Part shown: one piece after another, positions 1-6,050 of the stretch
Layout of the letters: each line of letters begins with the position of its first letter
How positions within the stretch are numbered: position 1 is the stretch's first letter
Notes under the pieces: model-generated
The model's input: only the letters and a program-made list of their open reading frames with translations
The model's database searches: none
Told to the model about the DNA's origin: nothing
Source of the DNA: Methanimicrococcus sp034006575
GTDB lineage: Archaea; Halobacteriota; Methanosarcinia; Methanosarcinales; Methanosarcinaceae
DNA length: 9,830 nucleotides
Assembly (NCBI GenBank): GCA_034006575.1
Contig: JAVESN010000065.1
Coordinates: 1 to 9,830, forward strand
Direction: 5' to 3'
Program-made: the position numbers and the translations under genes

Positions 1-194
1 TGGTCAGCGTTAGCATTTGCACTTGGTCAGCGTTAGCATTTGCACTTGGTCAGCGTTAGCATTTGCACTTGGTCAGCATTAGCATTTGCACTTGGTCAGC
101 GTTAGCATTTGCACTTGGTCCGCGTTATTGTTTGACACTTGGTCCGCGTTAGCGTTTGGCACTTGGTCAGCGTTAGCGTTTGGCACTTGGTCAG
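1..194. repeat. 23/24-bp tandem repeat array (family A), open at left edge
   Basis: Eight head-to-tail units plus a 7-bp partial copy. Units begin TGGTC at 1, 24, 47, 70, 93 (23 bp each) and at 116, 140, 164 (24 bp each); the partial is 188-194. The first five units are almost identical (unit 4 has CATT for CGTT). The last three are longer by one base and carry changes such as TGGTCCGCG for TGGTCAGCG and GTTTGGCAC for ATTTGCAC. The unit is GC-richer than the surrounding spacer. There are no unique spacers between copies, so this is not CRISPR, and 23 bp is not a multiple of 3, so it does not encode a protein repeat. The array begins at base 1 on a unit boundary and probably extends leftward. 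Its role is unknown. Confidence 0.95.
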
Positions 195-228
195 CTCCGG
201 AAAACCTGAAAAAAACTAAAAAAATAAA

Positions 229-282
229 ATTGGAAATAAATAAAATTTGAAAAAAATTGGAAATAAATAAAATTTGAAAAAA
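229..282. repeat. Two perfect 27-bp A-rich tandem repeats (family B)
   Basis: Two identical 27-bp units (229-255 and 256-282) start with ATTGGAAATAAATAAAATTT. They are followed by degenerate continuations up to about 314. On the minus strand, the metG sense, each unit presents a TTTTTT tract. The pair lies directly downstream of the metG stop, so it could act as extra oligo-U termination signals. No gene is visible between 195 and 330. Confidence 0.85.
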
Positions 283-307
283 ATAAAAATTGAAAAAAGA
301 GGAATTT

Positions 308-330
308 GAAAAAAAGAGATATCTCTCTCC
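308..330 (-). terminator. metG terminator: palindrome plus oligo-T
   Basis: Four bases after the metG stop codon the minus strand reads AGAGATATCTCT (315-326), a perfect palindrome, followed at once by seven Ts (309-315 as As on the plus strand). The stem is short and AT-rich. The T-run alone matches the known archaeal termination signal, and further T-tracts follow in the 27-bp repeats. Confidence 0.6.
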
Positions 331-2478
331 TTAACAAACATCCGATCCCGGTTTTAAATCTTGATCCGGCATCAGCAAAGAAACTTTTCCGTCATTGTCG
401 TCCGCCGCTAAAATCATGCCCTGGGATTGAACGCCGCAAAGCTTCGCCGATTTTAAATTGACGACGACGCAAACGATTTTGCCGACCAAATCTTTTGCTT
501 CATAATACGCGCGAATCCCCGAAACGATCTGGCGCGGGTTCTCTTCGCCGACATCCACCATAATTTTGTATAACTTCGTCGATTTCTCGATGATTTCAGC
601 GGAAAGGATTTTACCGACCTTGATTTTCGTTTTAAAGAAATCATCGATTGAAATCTCCGCCGTTTCTTGTGCAATCATGTCTTTTTCATCCTTTTTATTT
701 CCGTCCATTTTTTCACCCTTTTGTTTTTTATTTTCTTTTGATTTTTTAATATCGGCGCTCTTCGTTTCCACGCTCTTGTTTTCGGCATTCTCTTCCGGCA
801 ATAATCCGGCCGCCTTCAAAGCCTCGTTAACGCGGCCTTTTGCGATATTGTCCATTTCTTCAATCTTCTCATCCTCCAACTTTTCAAACAAAATTTTCGG
901 AAGAGACAAACGAGAGCCCGAGACGAGCGGGACTGACGCCTCCTCATAAAGTACGTCTGAGACATTTCCGCTCATTCCCAACTGCTCCCACGCTTCCTGC
1001 ATTTTTTCAGGAGTGACCGGCTCAAACAAAATACAAATCGCTTTGACCAATTGAAGACAATTGTAAACGACATCCGCGCATTTCACTTTATCGGTTTTAA
1101 TCAACGCCCACGGCTCGTTGGATTGGAAATAAGCATTCGCGTAAGACGCAAGCTCCATCACTTTATCGGCATACTGCTTAAATTCGTATTCATTTAAAAC
1201 ACCGGGCGCCTCTTTGACCGTTTGAGAAATTCGCTTTGAAATATCTTCATGAACCGTTCCGTTCGGAATTTCACCGAAATTTTTAGCCGCGAACAACAAA
1301 CTGCGATAAAACAAATTGCCGAGATCCGCAACCAACTCCGAATTGATCTTTTCCTGAAGCATCTTCCACGAAAAATTCACTTCCTTTGTATGCGACGTAT
1401 ACCCCGTCAAATAATAGCGCAGCAAATCCGGATGAAAACCCTGCTTCAAATAATCCTCGCCGACCCAAACCACATAACCGCGGCTTTTTGAAAACTTGCG
1501 GTCCTCAATTTTAACCATTCCCGAAGCCACAACATCCGTCGGCAACGAATACCCCGCGCCCTTTAACATCGCCGGCCAAAAAATACAGTGATGATAGACA
1601 ATATCCCCGCCGATAAAATGAACGATATCGGACTCCTCTTTCCAAAACTTTTCCCACGAATTCCCGGTTTTCTTCGCCCACTCTTCCGTAAACGCGATGT
1701 AGCCGATGGGCGCGTCCACCCAAACGTAAACGACCAAACCGTCCGCGCCTGGAAACTTAACGCCCCAATCCATGTTTCGCGTAATGCACCAATCCTCAAG
1801 CCCTTGCGCCACCCACCCTTTAGCGTAATTGACGGCGTTGTCCGTTCCGCGAAGGGTTTCTAAATAATCCTTTAAAAATCCTTCAAACTCCGACAGCTTA
1901 AAAAAATAATGCTCCTGACTTCTGTATTCCGCCGGATTTTTACAAACCGTACAACGCGGATCAATCAATTCCCCCGGATACAATGGTTTTTTACACCCCT
2001 GATCGCATTCGTCTCCGCGCGCAATCGCCTCGCAATGCGGACAAATCCCTTCGACATACCGGTCCGGCAAAAACCGGTCGCAATACGGACAGTACGCGAC
2101 GTCGATGTTTTTGGCGTAAACATAATCGTTGTCAATCAGCGTTTGAACAATTTCCGTCGTACGATTATGATTCTCCTCATCGTCCGTCGTTCCAAACGCG
2201 TCAAACCGGATATTCATTTGGTTGAATATGTTTAAAAAATGTTCATGATAAACCGTCACCAATTCCTTGGGCGTCATCTTTTCTTTTTCCGCGTTGACGA
2301 CAATGGGCGTCCCGTGCGTATCCGAGCCGCAAATGAAAACGACTTCTTTTCCTTGTTTTCTCTGCGCGCGGACGTATGTGTCTGCCGGAATATATGTTCT
2401 TAAATGTCCGATATGCGCCATTCCGTTTGCGTACGGCAGACCGCATGTCACAATCATCGGTTTCGTCTTTGGATTCAT
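331..2478 (-). CDS. metG: Methionyl-tRNA synthetase with fused C-terminal tRNA-binding domain
   Basis: Class I aminoacyl-tRNA synthetase that charges tRNA-Met with methionine in the cytoplasm, 715 residues. The ATP-binding HIGH motif is at residues 22-25 and the KMSKS-type loop reads KFSKS (328-332). Eight cysteines form two zinc knuckles (C130/C133/C146/C149 and C158/C162/C176/C179), the double-knuckle form seen in archaeal MetRS. The anticodon-binding helical domain spans roughly 365-545 with the family's NEPWALIK segment near 454. A Lys/Glu-rich linker (about 555-605) leads to an Arc1p/EMAPII/CsaA-like tRNA-binding OB domain (about 611-715). In some archaea this domain is a separate MetRS-beta gene; here it is fused. 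The ATG start is preceded by TGAGG seven bases upstream, a fair ribosome site. Transcribed divergently from sppA. No lost motifs. Confidence 0.97.
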   Translation of the reverse strand: MNPKTKPMIVTCGLPYANGMAHIGHLRTYIPADTYVRAQRKQGKEVVFICGSDTHGTPIVVNAEKEKMTPKELVTVYHEHFLNIFNQMNIRFDAFGTTDDEENHNRTTEIVQTLIDNDYVYAKNIDVAYCPYCDRFLPDRYVEGICPHCEAIARGDECDQGCKKPLYPGELIDPRCTVCKNPAEYRSQEHYFFKLSEFEGFLKDYLETLRGTDNAVNYAKGWVAQGLEDWCITRNMDWGVKFPGADGLVVYVWVDAPIGYIAFTEEWAKKTGNSWEKFWKEESDIVHFIGGDIVYHHCIFWPAMLKGAGYSLPTDVVASGMVKIEDRKFSKSRGYVVWVGEDYLKQGFHPDLLRYYLTGYTSHTKEVNFSWKMLQEKINSELVADLGNLFYRSLLFAAKNFGEIPNGTVHEDISKRISQTVKEAPGVLNEYEFKQYADKVMELASYANAYFQSNEPWALIKTDKVKCADVVYNCLQLVKAICILFEPVTPEKMQEAWEQLGMSGNVSDVLYEEASVPLVSGSRLSLPKILFEKLEDEKIEEMDNIAKGRVNEALKAAGLLPEENAENKSVETKSADIKKSKENKKQKGEKMDGNKKDEKDMIAQETAEISIDDFFKTKIKVGKILSAEIIEKSTKLYKIMVDVGEENPRQIVSGIRAYYEAKDLVGKIVCVVVNLKSAKLCGVQSQGMILAADDNDGKVSLLMPDQDLKPGSDVC

Positions 2479-2626
2479 CTTTTTTCCTCAATTATATGTC
2501 TCAAATGACTCTTATGAAGACTTCTTGAATTTATAAAATTTTGTATGAGTTTTTCAAACAGAGAATATTTAATCCAAGACGATATTTTATTTATCATTCA
2601 AAAATATCATAGGAGGACTCAATCGC
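2479..2626. promoter_or_regulatory. Divergent metG / sppA promoter region
   Basis: The 148-bp spacer between two divergent genes must hold both promoters. An AT-rich element AATTTATAAAATTTT (2529-2543) can be read as a TATA box on either strand. On the minus strand it would place the metG start site near 2508-2511, about 30 bases before the ATG. For sppA, alternatives are this element or AATATTTAAT (2564-2573), giving leaders of about 65 or 35 nt. A perfect Shine-Dalgarno AGGAGG (2611-2616) lies 10 bases before the sppA TTG. Element choice is inferred from spacing only. Confidence 0.45.
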
Positions 2627-3844
2627 TTGAACCCAAAAACAAATCCAAAAATCGATTCAGGCTCTTCTTATCAGCCGTATTACAGCTACGCGCCCGATAT
2701 GAATCCAAATACTTCCGGCTCGGACTCTGCAAATCCTGTTTCCGTGACTTCCGTTTCCGAAAACTCCGTTTCTGCGGATTCCGATTCTATAAATTCTGAT
2801 TCCGTTGCTTCCGATTCTATAAATTCTGATTCTGTTGTTTCCGCTTCTATAAATTCTGATTCCGTTGCTTCCGCTTCTGCATCTCTCGAATCGGAATCTT
2901 CTGTTTCCCCGTCTTCGCCTTCCTCAACTTTTAAGTCAAAGGACGCATCCGTCTCTCGTTTTTCCCCTTCTTCTCGTCCGGACCCGCAAAAAATTTATTC
3001 TCCCAAAAAAGAGACGAAGAAATCCAATAAAGGGATTTGGGCCGTTTTCGGCGCCGTTCTTATTTTATTCGTATTGGTTTTTGCCGTTTATGTTGCAACG
3101 GACAGTGTTTCGGGCATCAATTCCGGCAATAAAATCGCGGTCATTCATATCTCGGGCACGATGTACACCGGTGATTTGGCGTACGGCTCCGGGTACGCCG
3201 GCTCCGATTCTATCGCAAAGCACATTCGAGCGGCTGCCGATAACAGCAGCGTTAAAGGAATTGTTTTAAGAATTGACAGTCCCGGCGGAACCGCGTCTTG
3301 TTCTCAGGAAATCAATGCGGAAATCAAGCGCGCTCAAGAAATGGGAATTCCTGTCGTCACATCCATGGCGGATCAAGCGACAAGCGCCGCTTATTATGTC
3401 GCTTCTCAAACCGATTACATTTATGCGACACCTTCAACCATCACCGGTTCAATCGGCGTTTATTCGATTCATTATGATAAATCGGCAGCCTATGACGAAG
3501 CCGGCATTGAGGTGACGTTGATTAAAAGCGGCGAATTGAAAGACATGGGCTCGGACCATCGAGCGTTAACGGATTATGAAAAAAAATACATGCAAAGCGT
3601 TGTGGACGATTTGTTCCGCGTTTTTGTAAATGATGTGGCTTCCGGCCGAAATATGACTTACAATGAAGTTTTGAGTTTGTCTGACGGTCGATATTACACC
3701 GGAACGGCCGCAAAAGAAAACGGTCTTATAGATGACTTCGGAAACCTTTACGAAGCCGCCGATAAAGCCGCTGAGCTTGCCGGAATCGGAAATTACACGC
3801 TTTATTATCCGGATTCCGTCACGTTGTCTTCATTGCTTTTCTGA
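2627..3844 (+). CDS. sppA: SppA-like S49 signal peptide peptidase with long Ser-rich cytoplasmic N-tail
   Basis: Membrane-anchored serine protease of the S49 family, which degrades leftover signal peptides and other membrane-released peptides. It has 405 residues. A single transmembrane helix (about 137-158) is preceded by a Lys-rich stretch (127-135), predicting the N-tail inside and the protease domain outside. The protease domain (about 168-390) holds the SPGG oxyanion motif (218-221), the nucleophile S253 in the MADQATSAAYY block (where ASGGYY is more usual), and the general base K305 in IKSGELKD, forming the Ser/Lys dyad. The first 115 residues are low-complexity, with three copies of a 10-residue SDSINSDSVA-type repeat (52-81). 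The TTG start is chosen because AGGAGG lies 10 bases upstream; the next in-frame ATG (Met25, 2699) has no ribosome site. It is followed by T-rich terminator DNA. Confidence 0.93.
   Translation: MNPKTNPKIDSGSSYQPYYSYAPDMNPNTSGSDSANPVSVTSVSENSVSADSDSINSDSVASDSINSDSVVSASINSDSVASASASLESESSVSPSSPSSTFKSKDASVSRFSPSSRPDPQKIYSPKKETKKSNKGIWAVFGAVLILFVLVFAVYVATDSVSGINSGNKIAVIHISGTMYTGDLAYGSGYAGSDSIAKHIRAAADNSSVKGIVLRIDSPGGTASCSQEINAEIKRAQEMGIPVVTSMADQATSAAYYVASQTDYIYATPSTITGSIGVYSIHYDKSAAYDEAGIEVTLIKSGELKDMGSDHRALTDYEKKYMQSVVDDLFRVFVNDVASGRNMTYNEVLSLSDGRYYTGTAAKENGLIDDFGNLYEAADKAAELAGIGNYTLYYPDSVTLSSLLF
2780..2869 (+). repeat. 30-bp in-frame coding repeats in sppA
   Basis: Three near-identical 30-bp units, each containing TCTATAAATTCTGATTC and encoding ten residues of the pattern S-[DA]-S-I-N-S-D-S-V-[AV]. 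Unlike the intergenic arrays the period is a multiple of 3, so copy-number change would keep the reading frame. Flanking Ser-rich sequence looks like older, decayed copies. Confidence 0.8.
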
Positions 3845-3999
3845 ATTGAAATCCGTATTTGAATTGATTTTTCAATTCATTTCTTTTTTTATTTTTCTTC
3901 AATTCGTTCTTTTATTTTTATTTTTCTTCAATTCGTTTTTTATATCTATTTTTTTAATTTAAGTTATTCTTATTTTTCATTCATTTCTTATCTGTTTGA
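3845..3999 (+). terminator. T-rich sppA terminator region with 29-bp direct repeat
   Basis: Directly after the sppA stop the plus strand becomes T-rich, with runs of T5 to T7. A 23-base segment is repeated exactly with a 29-bp period (3886-3908 and 3915-3937), each copy carrying TTTTTATTTTTCTTC. Archaeal RNA polymerase terminates at oligo-T tracts, so this is the likely primary 3' end of the sppA transcript. No gene is visible here. Confidence 0.6.
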
Positions 4000-4053
4000 A
4001 AATTGCTGTCCGGTTTATTTTTTAATTGAAAACCGCTATCCGGTTTGTTTTTT
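4000..4053 (+). terminator. Two tandem terminator-like hairpins
   Basis: Two hairpins at a 30-bp offset. The first is AAATTG, loop CTGTC, CGGTTT (4000-4016), followed by ATTTTTT. The second is AAACCG, loop CTATC, CGGTTT (4030-4046), followed by GTTTTTT. In the first copy the left arm differs at two bases, but both changes still pair as G-U in RNA, so a 6-bp stem is kept. Each has the form of an intrinsic terminator in the sppA direction. Confidence 0.55.
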
Positions 4054-4346
4054 GGATTGAAGATGAAAATTTTTGATGTTTTGGATTGAAAATGAAAATT
4101 TTTAATTTTTTGGATTGAAAATGAAAGCTTTTGTTTTTTGGATTGAAGATGAAAATTTTGTTTTTTGGATTGAAGATGAAAATTTTTGATTTTTTGGATT
4201 GAAGATGAAAGCTTTTGTTTTTTGGATTGAAGATGAAATCTTTTGTTTTTTGGATTGAAGGCGGCAGACGGAAGTTTTGATTTTTTGGATTGAAGATGAA
4301 AATTTTTGTTTTTTGGATTGAGGGTGGCAGACGAAAGTTTTGGTCT
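4054..4346. repeat. About ten tandem 27-35-bp T-rich units (family C)
   Basis: Units begin GGATTGA, most continuing AGATGAAA, then a short A/T palindromic core (AAAATTTT or AAAGCTTT), then a T5-T6 run before the next unit. The first starts at 4054 and the last at 4315. Two units (from about 4252 and from 4315) instead carry a GGCAGACG(G)AAGTTTTG variant. Unit length varies between 27 and 35 bp, so reading phase is not kept, which argues against coding. Each unit puts one T-tract in the sppA sense, and the array ends just before the tiaS promoter. Confidence 0.85.
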
Positions 4347-4355
4347 TTTATGAAA

Positions 4356-4390
4356 ATCTATATAATTTGCCGTTCTTTGATGTGACAATG
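4356..4390 (+). promoter_or_regulatory. tiaS TATA box with predicted leaderless start
   Basis: ATCTATATAATTTG (4356-4369) contains a good archaeal TATA box centred near 4362. Archaeal transcription starts about 25-27 bases downstream of the box centre, which falls at 4386-4389, on the ATG at 4388. No Shine-Dalgarno precedes that ATG. Together these suggest a leaderless mRNA. Confidence 0.6.
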
Positions 4391-5704
4391 TTTATCGGAA
4401 TGGATGATACGGATTCAAATGAGGGCATGTGCACGACTTATTTAGCGGCGCTTTTGGCGGAGGATTTAAAGGCTTTTGGTGTTGTTTGCGATTATCCTTT
4501 TTTGATGCGGTTGAATCCGACGATTCCTTACAAAACGCGCGGGAACGCGGCTCTCGGAATTTCATTTTCTTTATTTTCCGACGATTTTGAGTCAAGACGG
4601 ACGTTGATTTCTTTTGTGACAAAAAAAATTGAAGAGTACGCGGAGGTTTCGTGCGATAAAACAAATCCCGGCGCGGTTTTTATTTTTGACGAAGCGCATG
4701 ATTTTGTGCGCCGGCCTTTGGGTGTTCTTTTTAAAAAAGCCGTTACGGATGTCATTGAAATAAAAGAAGCGGCCGACTTATTGAAGGAATTTGAAGAAAA
4801 ACACGGCGACTCCGTTTTTCACTTTTCTATGAAAAACGGTCGCGGACTCATCGGCGCATTGGCGGTGTGCGGGGCGATGCTCAATCCCGGTTGGGATTTG
4901 ACTTACGAATTATTGGCGTATCGGACCCGCTTGAATATTGAAAATAAAATTCCGAGACACGTTGATTTAAAAAGTTTGATTGACGCCGACCAAACAACAA
5001 CGCCCGACACATGGGACACCGTGGATTATTCCAAAAACAAACCGTTTGCCGTTTGCGTTCCGGGATCTCCGGACCCGGTCTTATTCGGAATTCGCGGCAA
5101 AAACCCCAAATCCGTTTCAACCGCGGCGCAACACGTCGTTTCCGAACCGATTGAACGCTTTCAAATCTTTCAAACCAACCAAGGAACCGACGCGCACATT
5201 CTTCCGATTTCCCGTATCTCGGAAATGTCTTCGCTTCATTCTTATTCTCTCAAAGGGGCGGTTTTTTCAAATCCCGAAACATCAGAAGGCGGCCACGATA
5301 TTTTTCAAATTAAAGACATCGCCGGAGAATTATTGGAATGCGCCGCCTTTGAGCCGACCGGCATTTTCAGGCACACGATTCGACAACTCATTCCCGGCGA
5401 TGACATTCAAGTTTACGGCAGTTTTAAAAACAACACGCTCAATTTGGAAAAAATCAAAGTTTTAAAATTGGCGGAATCTGTTTCATATGAAAATCCCCCT
5501 TGTCCCCTCTGCCAAAAACGAATGGAATCGGCCGGAAACAATCAAGGATTCCGTTGCAAGAAATGCAAAACCAAAGCGAGCGACAAAACAAAAACGACAT
5601 ATTTGAGAAATCTTTCTCCGGGTTGGTACGAAGTGCCGCCGTCGGCGCGCAGACATTTATCCAAACCGTTGATCCGATATTCAAAAGAAGAATCGGATTC
5701 TTAA
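4388..5704 (+). CDS. tiaS: tRNA(Ile2) 2-agmatinylcytidine synthetase TiaS
   Basis: Archaea-specific enzyme that uses ATP and agmatine to convert C34 of tRNA-Ile(CAU) to agmatidine, so that it reads AUA codons. It has 438 residues from this start, close to the family's usual length (about 420). The N-terminus MFIGMDDTDS (1-10) is the conserved kinase-domain opening. Other TiaS blocks visible are RLNPTIPYKTRGNAA (41-55), NGRGLIGALAVCGA (150-163), TWDTVDY (208-214) and RFQIFQTNQGTDAH (257-270). An OB fold (about 287-360, with GDDIQVYGS) is followed by a zinc ribbon with C372/C375/C390/C393. An upstream in-frame TTG (4340) would add 16 residues, but that extension is not TiaS-like and overlaps the TATA box, so the ATG at 4388 is preferred. 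Converges with lig. Confidence 0.95.
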   Translation: MFIGMDDTDSNEGMCTTYLAALLAEDLKAFGVVCDYPFLMRLNPTIPYKTRGNAALGISFSLFSDDFESRRTLISFVTKKIEEYAEVSCDKTNPGAVFIFDEAHDFVRRPLGVLFKKAVTDVIEIKEAADLLKEFEEKHGDSVFHFSMKNGRGLIGALAVCGAMLNPGWDLTYELLAYRTRLNIENKIPRHVDLKSLIDADQTTTPDTWDTVDYSKNKPFAVCVPGSPDPVLFGIRGKNPKSVSTAAQHVVSEPIERFQIFQTNQGTDAHILPISRISEMSSLHSYSLKGAVFSNPETSEGGHDIFQIKDIAGELLECAAFEPTGIFRHTIRQLIPGDDIQVYGSFKNNTLNLEKIKVLKLAESVSYENPPCPLCQKRMESAGNNQGFRCKKCKTKASDKTKTTYLRNLSPGWYEVPPSARRHLSKPLIRYSKEESDS

Positions 5705-5740
5705 AATAAACTTTTATTTTTCATTTTTTACGTATCGTGT
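5705..5740 (+). terminator. tiaS oligo-T terminator
   Basis: Shortly after the tiaS stop the plus strand reads CTTTTATTTTTCATTTTTTACG, with T4, T5 and T6 runs and no clear hairpin. This matches an archaeal oligo-T terminator. Confidence 0.5.
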
Positions 5741-5760
5741 TTTATCTTCGTTTTTGAAAA

Positions 5761-6014
5761 ATGAGAAGGTGTTTTCATTGCTTGGCGCGGCACGATTTTG
5801 TCGAAATTTGCGGTTGGCTTTTTTGTTTTTTGATTTGCCGATTGGTCCGCGTTTTGAATTTGCCGCTTGGTTGGCGTTTTGGGTTTGCGTTTGTTTCTTT
5901 TAAAACAACCGTTCGCTATCTCGAATGCGGGCATTGTTATCAACGGTTTAAATTTCTACCCGCCACACCGTTTTCATTTTCGGCGGTTGGTTGTTTTTCA
6001 AAAAAATCAATAAA
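5761..6014. other. Non-coding spacer with degraded family A repeat; doubtful small ORF
   Basis: Most of the spacer between convergent tiaS and lig. Around 5842-5890 it repeats the TTGGTCCGCGTT 12-mer of the left-edge array and continues with a second diverged unit (CTTGGTTGGCGTTTT), giving a period near 25 bp. A 102-codon plus-strand ORF (5761-6069) runs through it. It encodes CFHC near its N-terminus, a hydrophobic middle and CGHC at residues 56-59, a possible but unusual metal-binding layout. It has no ribosome site, its hydrophobic middle is the repeat itself, and its end overlaps the lig 3' end. I judge it probably not a gene. Confidence 0.45.
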
Positions 6015-6050
6015 AAAGCCGATTATTTTTCACAACAAAAAAAAGCCGGC
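6012..6050 (-). terminator. lig operon terminator
   Basis: On the minus strand, GCCGGC (6045-6050) directly follows the lig stop codon and is followed by eight Ts. The segment can also fold as GCCG (6047-6050) pairing with CGGC (6018-6021), extended by TTTTT/AAAAA pairs, followed by a further T6 run (6012-6017). This gives a hairpin-plus-T signal for the end of the ACT-hom-lig transcript. Confidence 0.6.

Noticed and set aside
1..194. CRISPR array
   Set aside because: Units abut directly with no unique spacers, and there are no cas genes nearby. The same holds for the arrays at 4054-4346 and 9487-9830.
4340..4387. TTG start extending tiaS by 16 residues
   Set aside because: The extension covers the TATA box and lies outside the conserved TiaS N-terminus MFIGMDDTDS.
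3845..4387. tRNA or other structured RNA gene in the longest spacer
   Set aside because: No cloverleaf, T-arm GTTCRA motif or CCA end. The only structures are the short terminator-like hairpins.
3981..4388. 135-codon minus-strand ORF rich in Lys, Asn and Phe
   Set aside because: It is read through the T-rich repeat array. Unit lengths are not multiples of 3, so the peptide changes frame between units, and it has no ribosome site and overlaps the tiaS start antisense.
5728..5943. 71-codon basic minus-strand ORF
   Set aside because: Low-complexity Lys/Thr/Gln-rich product antisense to the degraded repeat, with no start signals and no recognisable motif.
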